Shown: in pieces, positions 1 to 12,900 of the stretch
Layout: every line of letters starts with the position of its first letter
How positions within the stretch are numbered: position 1 is the first letter of the stretch
NCBI GenBank assembly: GCA_033065855.1
Contig: JAVXUO010001933.1
Coordinates: forward strand, 124,001-188,000
Reading direction: 5' to 3'
Source of the DNA: Escallonia rubra
Taxonomy: Eukaryota; Streptophyta; Magnoliopsida; Escalloniales; Escalloniaceae
Length of the DNA: 64,000 nucleotides
Program-made: the position numbers and the translations under genes
The notes under the pieces: generated by a model
Told to the model about the DNA's origin: nothing
Seen by the model: the letters and a program-made list of their open reading frames with translations, nothing else
Database searches by the model: none

Positions 1-2591
1 TGTGGGTGTGAGAGGAAATGGGTACGGATGTCTGTAGCCATGGATGTCGTGCGTATGTGCTCTGGCGCAACCATGGAGAGAGGAAGGAGGGGCTGCCCAG
101 GGGTTGGATTTATGTGAATTCTGTGAGTGTTCGTGTGGGAGAAGCAGCAGTCGTGAAGGGGCTGCGGGGTTTAGAGAGAGAAACAGCTGTGAGGGGCTGT
201 GGGTTGGAGAGAGAGGGAGAGGGAGAGGGAGATAGAGAGAGAGAGAGAGAGAGAGAGAAGCCGTGGGGGACTGCCCTTGGCGTGCTTGGGCTGTGCATGA
301 AGGGACAGCCATGGTGACGGTCGTGGGAGCTGTGTGGGTTTAGACAAGAAGAAGACCCACTGCCTCTTGGGTGTGTTGTGCATGTTTTGTATGTTTGTGA
401 AGATGATGCTTTAGAGGGTGTCGAGTATTTTATGGGTGTAAGCAAAGGAGGGGCTTGAGCGCTATGTTTGTGCATGTGCGCGTGTGATTAGCAAGAAGAA
501 GCCACTGCCGTGGATGTTTGTGAAGATGATGCTTTGGAGGGTGTAGGCTGTGCTGTGACTTGTGGATGTTTGTGAAGATGATGCTTTGGAGGGTGTCGGG
601 TGCGTCCGTGAGTGCATGTGTTTTTGTGTGTCCATGATTGCATGGGTGTTTGTGTGTGTATGTATGTGTATATCTAGTTTGTATATGTGTGTGGGGGTGT
701 GTATGGTGTGGGTAGTCTTTGTAGATAGGTTGGTGTGTAACTGTGCAACATAGGGTGAATTGAGTGTAATATGGGAGTATTGCAGAGAATGAGAAGTAGA
801 TGGAAGAAGTGGGTTTTGTTGGGTTTATGCAGTTGGTGGTATCCTGTGCTTGCACAGGAGTACCACGGGCTCGCGTTATATTCGGCGCATGTTGGGTGGC
901 GCACAGTGAACGTTAGCATGTGGAATGTTGCCCTAGGGTACCTTAGGCCACATTAGAATCTCTGGCAAAATTTTTTGATTTTTTGAAATTATTTGTATTT
1001 TTTATATTTTCTATGAGTTCAGATTTATAAAATTTGTTTTCAACCTTTAAAATCCTTAATAAAATCTGGGAAAATTATTGTAATGTTTTTATGATATAAG
1101 GAAGCTTCAACTTCAGTTTCATAATTTTTGGAGTTGATATGGTACTATTATTTGTATCGTATTTGATTTAGCAAAACGGATGATTTTAAAATTGTTTCGG
1201 TGCTTTTTAAATCCCAATTTCAATTTCAGTATTTTTCTTGTATATTGTGAAGCTATCATAAAAATCATGGGACTTTCATTTGAGCTAGAAGTACTAACTG
1301 TTATTTTTTGGCTTTTCTGGTATTTAAGAAAATCATTTTTTATTCAGACATATTCGAGAATTCAGAAAATTCATATTTTAACTTGTTATGTTATTTTAAT
1401 CTGTAAAAGTATTTTATAAGGATTTATTATGAATTTTGGGGTATCTTAACGCCTTGTGTGCAAGGTTTTCAGTTAACTTAGGCCATACATGAAACGCGTT
1501 TCGATCTAAGCTATGTTGAGTGTGTCAGAGTGAGCAACGATTGAGATTAGCATGGGATTAATAGTTTATGAGGCTATATTGTATTCTAATAATAAATTTT
1601 GTCAATTTAGGCTAATTTGAGGTTTTTAAACGAGGTTGAATAGCAATAAGCACATAGCTTGGATTGAGGTGAGGGATTTCAATCCGAAACCTGATTAATC
1701 AAATTTGATCTCATATATATTTTATTTTGATTTGCCATCGAATTCCTTTGAACTCTGTTATATTGATGTGAAAATGTTTTAACTGCCTTTAAACCCTTAC
1801 TTTGAGCCTTAAGCTATCATTGAGAAATCCTTATCGATGCTCATAATTTGTTACTCATCGAGCATCGATTTACTCATTGAATTAGCGATTATTGTACTTT
1901 GAATATTGACATGAGTTAGTGTATTGAGGTGTTACAAGGATGGTCTGTATTGGGGGTGATATAAGGATGGTATGTTATTGAGGAAGACGCTAGCACCTTA
2001 ATGGTCTAGCTAGTGTATATATGCATATCTAGTTACATTGTTATTGAGCATTGCCTGTGTGGCTTTGCTAAGTGTTACCCAGCAATGCCTGTGTGGCTTT
2101 GCAATCACTCATGTTCAATATCATCTGCATCGTTTATAGTGTATTCGAAATTGTTTTTATTGATATATGATTTAAGGGATTGAGTTGAATCTCTTCCCGT
2201 ATTGTCATCGAAATAAAATTTGTAAATCGTTTGTACCCCTCTATTGAAATTCGAGCGGCCTTACTAAGCTCTCAAAAGCTCACCCCCTTTTTTGTTCCCT
2301 TCTGCAGGTAATAATCAGTAGGATTCTTGGAATGATTAGAGCCTGGATATGAAGTTGACGTAGATTTTATCAATTTATTCACTTAAGCCCATGCAAGGTA
2401 ACCATTGTGTAAACTTAATTAATCGAGCACGTTAATTTTAGTCTTTTCATTTAAGAGCAATTTAATTGAGATTTTGAGTTATTGTAGAAGCTCTGATATA
2501 CATTGGGGCAATTTTATCAAATTGAGGTATTGAATGATTTAAATATTGATTGAATGATTATTTAACACTCCGGAAATTCCGGGGTGTCACA
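1..2591 (+). mobile_element. LTR of a Ty3/gypsy-like family, 5' end cut by the window
   Basis: This looks like a solo LTR or LTR remnant whose left end lies outside the window. The segment from about 890 to 2591 aligns by eye with the solo LTR at 18813-21936: shared wording around 900-1050, the GCTCTCAAAAGCTCAC motif near 2270, and a closing CCGGGGTGTCACA. The 5' part is GT- and GA-rich, with a (GA)n run at about 207-258, as in the sister copy. No coding potential is credible; the short ORFs are low-complexity. It lies in intron 14 of TOP3A, antisense to that gene. The right boundary follows from the TG..CA ending at 2591; a target-site duplication cannot be checked. Confidence 0.7.
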
Positions 2592-2600
2592 GGATAGGTG

Positions 2601-2603
2601 GGT

Positions 2604-2669
<66 letters not shown>
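2601..2669. repeat. Compound (GT)n(GA)n microsatellite
   Basis: A run of GT dinucleotides changes into a run of GA dinucleotides just beyond the LTR end at 2591. It lies in TOP3A intron 14 and probably varies in length between individuals. Confidence 0.95.
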
Positions 2670-2671
<2 letters not shown>

Positions 2672-2827
2672 CAGGGAAGAGAGAGGGGAGAGAGAAAGAG
2701 AGAGAATAAATAATCAAATACGATATGAACTAAAACATGAGAAGCGCGAGAAAAAGGAAAGCTGAAAAGAGTATTTTGGTCATTTCAACTAGGGCGCCAC
2801 ATTAGGAGGCATACTAGCTTTAGTTTT

Positions 2828-3530
2828 TTATTTTGAAAAAAGGCATCTTTGACTGTGCAAGATGAGGAGAGATATAGAAGTAATCCCAGCACTGGGTAAG
2901 GATGGGCCTTGTAATACACATATACATAGAGATATGCATAATGCATGTACGGAAGAGTGTCGGACACATATATAGCTGTCCATAATATAAGCAAAGTGAT
3001 TTTGTACCCCTTTTGTATCCTTACATATATGTGGAGGACTAATCAATCGCTTTTTAGAAGGATCTTCTTCAATCTTTTTTACCAGAATCGATATATGAAA
3101 AGGCAAACATCACTTAAGATGGTAGGCTAGACGGTGAGCTTTTGATGAGTACTGACCTTCCACCCTTAAAAAGGTATCTGTGTTCCAATTTGCCACCAAA
3201 ATAACCTTGGAGCAACTTAAGGGTAACCAGCAGAGGCGGGGAAAGAGCACTCATCCTCCGACATAAGATGGCTGCAATGCCAAGGGCACTAGAAAAGGCA
3301 ACCTGACGGCTCCTCCTCAAGATGTCCCTCCTGATCAGTGGTCATAAAAGAGCTTTCCACAACATTAGCAACCTTCTACAGTACCACAGATCCATTGCAT
3401 ACACAAGATCCGCTCGCATATGGCATCATCATCCTCCCATGAGAGAGTTAATCAACAGAACCGCCAACCTCCACGTGTCCACTCATGTAGCCCCAAAAAT
3501 GCCTGAACCGATCACCGTCTTTTAAATCAA
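2828..3530 (-). pseudogene. Decayed LINE ORF2 (reverse transcriptase) fragment
   Basis: On the minus strand, in changing frames with stops, one can read a stretch resembling the region after the catalytic core of plant L1-type reverse transcriptases. It contains YLFKGGRSVLIKS, close to the family's YLSKGGR.TLIKS motif, followed by FHISILVKKIE, like the usual SVAKKIEK segment. Upstream open stretches (3114-3320 minus) would be the preceding thumb region but are too decayed to align by eye. It lies in intron 14 of TOP3A in the gene's own orientation. No 3' tail or target-site duplication was found, so the ends are approximate. Confidence 0.4.
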
Positions 3531-3884
3531 ACTTACCCTGGCTACCCTTACGTCTAGTTATATGGTTATATATCACAATATCAACAATCTATGAACTTTC
3601 GATCTTAATGCTTAACGTAATATTTGCATGTAAACTCATGCTAAAATCATGCAATACATGCGACATGTAAAAATTTAGTGAGGAATATTTGGCATGTGTA
3701 AGTTCTTTATATCTATCATGCGTAAGTTCTATATATCTATCTGATACGCTCTCCACAAGAAACCAAATCGAGGGTGACGTGAGCTCATGCTCTTTATGTA
3801 CTAACATTACTAATCTTCACAGATTCTTATTACCACGAAAAACTCATGACATACCATCAGTAAGCTAAAAGTTGGATTACTTAC

Positions 3885-3919
3885 CCCATATCATCATATC
3901 CCATGACTAGCGCCTCTCC
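3885..3919 (-). CDS. TOP3A: TOP3A exon 14 (last exon in window)
   Basis: 35 bp encoding [11 protein letters not shown] plus two bases of the next Gly, ending at GTAAGT. It continues the SPTNL|GEALV junction of the family. The expected next exon (family motif ELWKP) was not found between 1 and 3884, so intron 14 is longer than 3.9 kb. Confidence 0.9.
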
Positions 3920-6900
3920 CTGATATCAATTGAAGATAATCAGCTTAAAAAGGTTAAGAAAATATAAAAATGTATCGAGTTCAATTAAATTAACTGCACC
4001 TTGCTCCCAAACTAAGTTAGAAAAATACAAATAAAGCTAAAACATGTATAAAACAACTAACAAGCATGTGCATGGAGGTAACTGTGACAACAAACTTCCC
4101 TAAGAAAAAAGGGGGCCGGAAAACCTCAAATAAAGATATGTAAAACAAAAAAGGCACAGTAAACTACCTGAAAATGCACCCATCAGTTATGAATTTGGTG
4201 GATGGTTTTGAAAATGAGCGAGCTAACACTAAATTTGATGCGTGCACAGGCATAGATGGGCTGGAGATTTCCAATCTCTCCTAGGCTGGATTTTGTATCG
4301 GATATAGGGATATATGCACAAATACATAGAGAGGGGGGGGAAGGAGAGAGAGTTTACTATACAGGGAGAAGAGTGAGCTTGGCAATCAGAAAAACGATAA
4401 GTCTATCAAATATGTACATAACGTAAAATTGTGGTACTCAACATCATACGAACATGAACAAATTACCACTCACGTTAAAACCTATCGACGTTAAGATATA
4501 TGACCCTTTTTTTTCATTCACAACCATGTCCATCTTGCATATTAAGTATCGTGATGGTTTAGCATATGAAATTCATGTCGAAATTTAACATTGGGTTTGT
4601 ATAAGATATGAATGCATACTTCGCAAAAGAGGACATTGCTTTTGGGGGCTTGAGGCAAACAGATATTTAATAAGCACCAAACAAACAATCAAGACACAGA
4701 TACGTCTTCCAGGTCATTCAGAGATGGGATACTTGGACAGTGAGGTGATGTTATGAAAACTTCACAGTTACACTCGGATGATTACAACTGCACTATATAT
4801 CTTTTCTTCCACAACCACGAGGATGGCCCGTCCTTACTCCATATCAAGTAAATGTTAAACATTAAGCATGTTATCATAGTTCCTTCTAAAGAAGAACTCT
4901 ATTTAACAAGAAGTTGGCAAAGGAAGTAAGAGTGCACAAAATCATAACTAATAAAATTTAATAAGTAGCTGAAGGTGAAAATAATTACCAGATTGGTTGG
5001 CGAAAAACGAGTGTTAGAGTCTTTAGTGGCATAAAACCGATCTAGTAGTTTCTTGATGTGATCATGCATCGTTGCATCTGTGCCAATGCCTGCCTGGGAA
5101 ACATAAGCGCAAAAATCGTAAAACAAATTCGACCAATCTCTAAGAAACTCGTATACTGGAAAAAAAACAAAACCACACAACATTGTTTTTAAGTATATAA
5201 TTCGCATTCCTCACCTTGTCCATACAATTTAGAAGATCAGCTTCACTCAAAAGGGGTGGTGGTCTAGTAACTCCCGTGTCAAGAGTCAAGGTCGTTGGAG
5301 TGAACTGCAAACATACCAGTACAGTCAAAGAATAATTACATCTTTGAGTACCTTCTCAGATCATAAGAACTGACCGTAACCTTTGATTCATAAAACTCAA
5401 AAAGATCATAGATTAATTTTCTTCAACTGTTTTCTTCTTTCTATCCTTCCTTTACTTTCCTTTGTTTTCTTATTTTCTCTTTTCTTTGGGTTCTGCAGTC
5501 GGAAGGGGAAGTCACAACATGAACACTTATTTTACACACATCTGAAGGCTGCTCATATGCTGTAATAATGAAATTCTGCACTATCACGAGGAGTTCACGT
5601 GTGCCTTCTTTTAAGCAGAATGACTATATTACAAAGGCACTGGCACCTCTAAAGTCGCAATAAGCAACCCCTTCCTTTCAAAACCTTGCTCTACATTAAG
5701 CAGAGAACTTCTTGTTCATCCTCACTGGATCATTTGGGAAATCAAGAAGTTATATCACCACAGCTTATATGATACCCACATCGGATGTGAGATAGTATGA
5801 AATTGCCCTTGTAAGACCTTGCCTATGATCTTAGAAGTACCTACTTGTCTAGCCCTTTTGAGGGACGCATCAACCTGTGGTGCGGCCATGGACCAGGTCG
5901 TTACAGCTTAACAATTTACGTCCACAAGCTAGATGTCGGGAATATTCGATTGATAAATCTATGATAAGCAAGGATTTATTATAAATCAAACACGGCAGAG
6001 TCAAGTAGGCACACAAAAAAGGCGAAGTTTGCGCGATAAGATGATACCAACACACCTGTTGTCCAACAGTGTAAGTTGGAATAATTGATCCTCCCCATGA
6101 ATCAAATCGGTAGACATCCAAATAGTTTCTCTGCCCAACGTAAAAAAGATTAGTCAAAAGAACCATAATGCCATCTTTTTGTGACCAATAAAAATATGTA
6201 TGCACAAAATAAAGAGGGGTTAATTGTTTTTGTCATATAAAACTTAAAAAGGGTTCCCCATTGGACTACTACAAGTGCGTACCCAAAATAGAGACAGGTA
6301 AAGCTCCTCAAATCCAAACTTTAATTTTTCAGTTCAAAAAGTGTACCTATACGCATGGATATTATTATCTACAGAATGGGCTAAAGAGCCAGTAGGCAAA
6401 ATACTTGCAGCCAGTGGACTTAATTTTTCCGCTCATTTCACTTGAAAACATCTATAACACATTGGTATGGTTTTCACATAACGGCTATATTTCATAACCA
6501 CCTTTTAAAAGTAAGTTTGAACTTGTTTAAACATTATGAACCCACATTGTTTAGCCTCTAGTCAGTGGAGAGCCATCATTTAATTCAATCATTGAAAGTG
6601 ACCATTCGTCAAGCCATTTATTCTCTCATCTCTCTATTGCACTAGATCTTCAAGTTGTAAAAAAAATTGTAAGTATTGGATAGTGTTCCCAACCTATTCT
6701 GGTCGTACCCAAGGGCCCAATAGGGGTCCCATTTCACGCGAACACGTCGACATTGTCAACGGTCAATTTTCCAACGCATCAAACTGGTCAGCGCCCGCGC
6801 GCCCAAGACACGTGTTTTTCTCGTTCCCCGCGCTTCGTGCGTGACTTAGACATTTTATTTCACGTCGACGTCACTAACGCTAGCGCGATCGTCACGCCGA

Positions 6901-9900
6901 GACCATCCGAACACCTTTTCATCAAAAATATCGGCCGACGGCACATTTGGGGAAACGGGGTCAAGGGGGAAAATGGCCTCGGCCTTCCCCAGGCCATAGG
7001 GGTCGGCCTCGGCCTCCTGGGGGGCTTGGCCTTGGCCACTTTCCCTCGGTGGTTCACCCCTTTCCCGCATACCCCTTTTTCGTACTTCTTTCCCCTCGTA
7101 CACTTCGTACGTAACCTTGACACCTTGATCGCTACGTGGGTATCATTCTTGGCAACGCGTTCATCATAACACAACTTCCAGATTCGTCATTGCTTATCAA
7201 AACACCTACCGACGGCGCACCCGAAGTTCGCAAAAGGAGAAGTGGCCTTGGGCTCCGAAAAATGGAAGATGGCCAAATGACCTTGGCCAACCCCAGGGGG
7301 TCGGCCTCGGCCTTCCCCAGGCCATGGGGGTCGGCCTCGACCTCCTGGAGGGCTTGGCCTCGGCCATTTTCCCCCGGTGGTTCACCCCTCTGCGCAAACC
7401 CCTGTTCGCACTTTTTTCACTTCGTACACTTTGCACGTAACTTTGACAACTCGTTCGTCATGTAGGTACAATTCACGTCGACACGCTTGTCATAATGCAA
7501 CTTTCGGATTGGTCTTTGCTCATCAAACCACCTACCGTCGACGCGCCCGAAGTTCACCAAGAGGGGGGAGTGGCCTTGGGCTCCTTCATGGGAGTTGGCC
7601 ATTTGGCCTTGGCCAACCCCAGGGGGTCGGCCTCGGCCTTCCCCATGCCTAGGGGGTCGGCCTCGGCCTCCACGAGGGGTTAGCCTTGGCCTTCCCCCCA
7701 TTTTGGCCAATGGTCTCCCCTCCCGCGCGCACTTGTTTTCTCGAGTCTTTGCACCTCCGCGATGTTCACAGACGTTCGTACATCAACCTCGCGACGTTCG
7801 TCGTGCATCAACCTCACGACGTCCGTCGTGCATCAACCTCGGGACGTCCGTTGTTCATGACTGCACACCGCTTCCGCGATGCCCATCGCCCAAAGTCGCG
7901 CGCTACTGCCGAATGACCCGTCGCCGACAACCGCATACCATCACTCCCCAACTTTGTCACTACTACATGTTGCATTCATTATCTTGTTATGACAGGTACA
8001 CTTAGCTCACATCCTGTCTTCGAGACACCCAACCCGCGCCCATGCGCCATTCTCATGATACGTGCCCCGGCACCAAATATTGCTCCGCGTCGTTCGTCGC
8101 CGCGCCCTTACGTCATTCTCATGATACGTGCCCCGGCACCAAATATTGCTCCCCGACGTTCGTCGCCGCGCCCTTGCGCCATTCTCATGATACGTGCCCC
8201 GGCACCAAATATTGCTCCGCGAAATTCGTCGCCGCGCCCTTGCGCCATTCTCATGATACGTGCCCCGGCACCAAATATTGCTCCGCGACGTTCGTCGCCG
8301 CGCCCTTGCGCCATTCTCATGATACGTGCCCCTGCACCAAATATTGCTCCGCGACGTTCGTCGCCTCGCCCTTGCGCCATTCTCATGATACGTGCCCCGG
8401 CACCAAGTATTGCTTCGCGACGTTCGTCGCTGCGCCCTTGCGCCATTCTCATGATACGTGCCCCGGCACCAAGTATTGCTCCGCGACGTTCGTCGCCGCG
8501 CCCTTACGCCATTCTCATGATACGTGCCCCGGCACCAAGTATTGCTTCGCGACGATCGTCGCCGCACCACTTTCACAACACGTGCCCCAGGCACCAGGTA
8601 TTGTCTCGTGCTATAAGCACCGCGCTCATGCGCCACAATCATGTTGCATACTACCGGGATGGGCTCACAACCTTATAGCCATCGCCGTCTCAATCAAAAG
8701 GGGGGCTTCGGCCTCGTACCGGGATGGGCTCACAACCTTATAGCCATCGTCGTCTCAATCGTAAGGAGGGCTTCGGCCCTCGTACCGGGATGGGCTCACA
8801 ACCTTATAGCCATCGCCGTCTCAATCACAAGGGGGGCTTCGGCCTCGCACCGGGATGGGCTCACAACCTTATAGCCATCGCCGTCTCAATCACAAGGGGG
8901 GCTTCGGCCCCCATATCGGGATGGGCTCACAACCTCATAGCCATCGCCGTCACAGTCACAGGGGGCTCCGGTACGAGGACCCCTCGCCACGGACTCGGAG
9001 CACTGAGCTGCGACCATGTCCGCTCATGTTACCATTGATCGTCGACACCACCAGGGCAATGACCCCCGGGTCACTCCGGGACGGGAACAGGTCCTTGGAG
9101 GGCATCGCGCCTAGTCCGCCTGGCAGTTGGCTACAGGGGTAACCCTCACCACTGTCAGGTTCTCTGCGCGTCTCTTGACGCACCTCGTGGGATTCAGTAA
9201 GGGCTTGGATTGGTGGCTGGAGCAACGGGTTTACTCTGACCATGCCGTCATGGTATGGTCAGTCTTCTCAGATAGGTAGAGCGACGCTGTGCGAGGCAGG
9301 CAACGCGAATTTGGGAACCGGCAGTCCAACGGAGAACCGGTATTTTGGGTCCCCCTGGTGACGTGTCACTCCCAGGGGACGACATGTGGCACTTTATGAC
9401 ATAAGCACACTGTTTCCTATAAATAGTGAACTTTATGACTCAAAAAAGGGACTTCTTCTTCATTCTCACAAAAATCACTTTCTCACTCTAGAATTGGAGA
9501 GCTCTTGGATTCTAGAGAGAGAAACATAAAATTGGACATAGCTTAAGATCGTAACATTGGACCTCGACTCGGACCCTGACTTGGACTATCGACTGCCGCC
9601 CTGTTCGTCTTAGCCACGCCTTCGCAGCACTGCCATTCCTCACGGTCTGTCTGGGAAGCCTTGCTCTCAGCCCTTACTCCGTCCTTGCTGTCTCTCACTT
9701 TGCATACTTGGAAGCTGACACGGACTGCAGCCTTTGTGGCACCTCCACGTAAGTACGAACCCACTTTCCTTGGCATCAGATAGGATTGTAATCAAGGCTT
9801 AGGTTGTCAAGTTTGAGAGTCAAGAACTGACTTGGTGTGGAAAGTGCATTAAGTGTAGGTGGATATCACCAGCAAGCAGTTGTAATCGGTTTCATCATCA

Positions 9901-12900
9901 CCAATCACCAGTTAAGAGTGTTAAAAATGGATTATGGCACTCGTCAAAGGACTTCAATTGAAGATTGCAAGTAGGCTACTTGTCATTATCCTTCAAACAA
10001 GATCCTGGGTTGCGGTTGCCAAACAACTAACACTCATAAACAGTCTTTTTCCATACCCTTATGGACAACTAAACCAATACATTTTGAAGCAATGGCACTT
10101 CAATTTCCCCCAGATATAAGAAGTATGAGATTTCACTATGCACCTCGATAATTTTGGAGTGCCAAAATGTAGACCACGCATAACATCAAATGCCAAATAT
10201 TTACTTCAATGGCAAAAGAAACTGTGTGAAATATATGACTCACAGCAAGTATCACTCTCCCAGATGCAGAAAACAATTCACCCGCGATGTCAATTTCAAC
10301 TATAGTTTCAGCCCCCACAGCCGGCTGAGAAACACAGGCCAGGAAATGGCGAACAACCAGCTCATACAATTTCTGCACAAAGCTATAATTATCAAGGACC
10401 CGAACAATATGCCAATTGAGGGGAAAAAATATGTGGTTTGTGACAATTAATGTACTTACATGGTGGTCCTGACTCCAACCAGATTCTCCGGGAGAAAATC
10501 TTGTTGGGTGAATGGGAGGATGGGCATTGTCATCGTGTCCTCCATTACTCGGGTTCCTCCAAAGTCCAGCTCCATTTTCCAGTAAACGCTGAGCATACAA
10601 GCCCCATAGGGGATGACCTTGTTGGTCTTGCACAATTGTCTAAGCCACATGAAAACAAGGTCAGTAAGGTAAACATCTGTACGAAAGCGGAAAATTATAA
10701 TCAACCAACACAAGAAGAGTTATTAAGGATGTAAGTTTATAGTTGCAAGCACTGAGAGCTAAGAACATAAAAACGAGGATACCGAAATATAATTACAATG
10801 GAGGTAGCAAATTGGTATTAAAAGGCCTGCAAAGATGTCAAGGTGCCTCACCCTGACTCCTAAAATTGGAATAAGCATAATACAAGAAAACATTTTCAGG
10901 CTGTTATCAGAAAACTCTATATAATGGCTCTTTTGGGATAGGCTAAAGTAGAACAGTCCTCAATTTCAAGAAAGCAGAGGACGAATCATCATTTTGTTAC
11001 TGCTATTCGACATCAGTTTTTACACTAAATACAATTTTAACCAGCAGCAACCAACCTACATCCGACAACTCTTAGTTCTAGTGAAGCTCCCGCCCGGGAA
11101 CAGCACACCTGCTCCCACTCCGACCCCAAAACCTAAACGGAACATTGCACCTGCCCACACTCCTGCTCATGCTTTGTGCACTTGCAATCGAACTTTATGT
11201 CTGTCCCGTGTATCTAAGTGCAGATAGTAACATATATACTTCAGTAGAAACTAGAAAGAAAGAGGCTGCTAATAACAATAAGTAGCTGAAGCAAGACAAA
11301 CAGGGGAGAAAGTTAATAGGAAGTCTGTGTTGTTCCTTAGCGTCTCTTGCAATGCCTAATCAGTTCTTGAGAATCTAGTATTGCCACCTCCCTTCGGCCT
11401 CACTTTTACATGACACATAGTTTGGCCTTGTCACCAGTTATCAGATAGCAGCATTCTGAGAGGATGATACAACCACTATAGAGCTTGCTACTACTTCTAC
11501 CGAACCTTCGCCTCAAAACCATCCTTCATTTGTTGCTGGCTTGGGCTGACTATTGACGCATCTTGTATCAATTGAAAATTACGCCTCCCTTGTCTTCGGC
11601 CGACCCTTTACAACTGTGTCTACTTGATTTTCAATCCAGCCTTTATCAAAATCAATCCCTTCTTCTGATTCATTCTGATCCTTTAACCCTTTTTCATTAG
11701 ACTCTTTCTCATCTTTCGAGCAATCTTCCTCACTGAGCCTCATTTCTGCAATTGATGCCCATCCATCAACTTCGTCCTAGGTGTCAACTTAAAATTTCCT
11801 GAAAAAGACTACGTAAATATGGCTGAGTCTTCCAAATATATATTTAAGTTTTTCAACCATCAATCTACGTAAGTCATGCTTTATATTCACTATCAACCAG
11901 TGTTGGATTTTGCCCTAAAAAAAAATTTATCGATGGCGTTATTTTCTGGATTTAATAATACTGCACGGTTAATAATTGGTCATTTATGTTATTCGTTTAT
12001 CAATGTATTACATATACTATAATTTATGTGTATAATGATTATTAGTCCTATGGTTGGCTAACCTAGGCTTACATCTTGTTTTGATGAAAACAACACATTT
12101 ATTATGCTCTAATGTGTGCTTTGAGTGGATGTTTGGTAGGTATATGCATACACTTTCATGAAGACACATTAAAGAAATTAGCTATGTGGACTGGAATCAT
12201 AGGAGCTTAAAGCTATAATAGAGATTCATCAAGTCCAATATCAAAGAGCAAAAGAGAATGCATAGGCTGAGTCATTTTCAATTCTTATTGATCCTTACTA
12301 TTACGTTGCTAGTCTTGGTTAGATGCTTGGAGTAATGGTTATAGCCTAGAATGACCTTAGGACACCTTCTGCGCACACATGCGCGTTCATAATCTTTGAT
12401 ATAAGTGTCTGTTGAAAATGCGTGAGCTTTAGAGCTCACACAGACTTTCTCAAAAAGTTTTTGGAGGTAATCTTTTCATATTTTGATAAACCTTCTCATC
12501 AGCTTTCCGACACAAGAAAAGTCTACTCAATCCGATATAGAGAAAGTATGCCCAAAATAAGAGAGGTAGTTTTCTTAAGAAAACCAATGTAGTCAACTGG
12601 ATTGGCAAATGCATTCGACTACATTAAGGCAGTGTGTTTCCAAAAGTTGGAATGTAGTCGACCACATCGTATTATAGTCGACTTTAAGCTCTACGATTCA
12701 AAAATAACGGCTGGTTTTGCTAAAAATCATGCTAAATCTTCCAATAAGAGCTACATATTATATCCAACCAATAAAAATGGTTCAGGGCTTCAGAATAGAA
12801 TACAATTTAAAAACCACATTCTAAGCGTTGATTCACTAGAGAAACATCAAGGCTCAAGGATTAAACTTTCTCGATCCATCTTCATGATTTGAAATGATTA

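Larger units (their letters stand above)
6684..9778 (+). mobile_element. Solo LTR with internal tandem arrays, TSD GATAG
   Basis: It begins TGTTCCC and ends TTGGCATCA, flanked by the exact 5-bp duplication GATAG at 6679-6683 and 9779-9783. That makes it a 3095-bp LTR with no internal coding region, so a solo LTR left by recombination. The body is a GC-rich island in AT-rich DNA and holds three tandem arrays, followed by a promoter-like 3' part with TATAAATAG at 9418-9426. The last kilobase aligns with the LTR at 53346-57875 (shared GGGTCACTCC, the TATA region, and CTTTGTGGCACCTCCA near the end). It lies in TOP3A intron 10, antisense to the gene. The parent family was not identified. Confidence 0.85.

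Noticed and set aside
7989-8743. Overlapping 114-233-codon ORFs on both strands
   Set aside because: They are produced by the 66-bp minisatellite, which lacks stops in several frames. No start context or non-repetitive domain.
8042-8983. CRISPR array
   Set aside because: The units are contiguous with no unique spacers, in a plant LTR.
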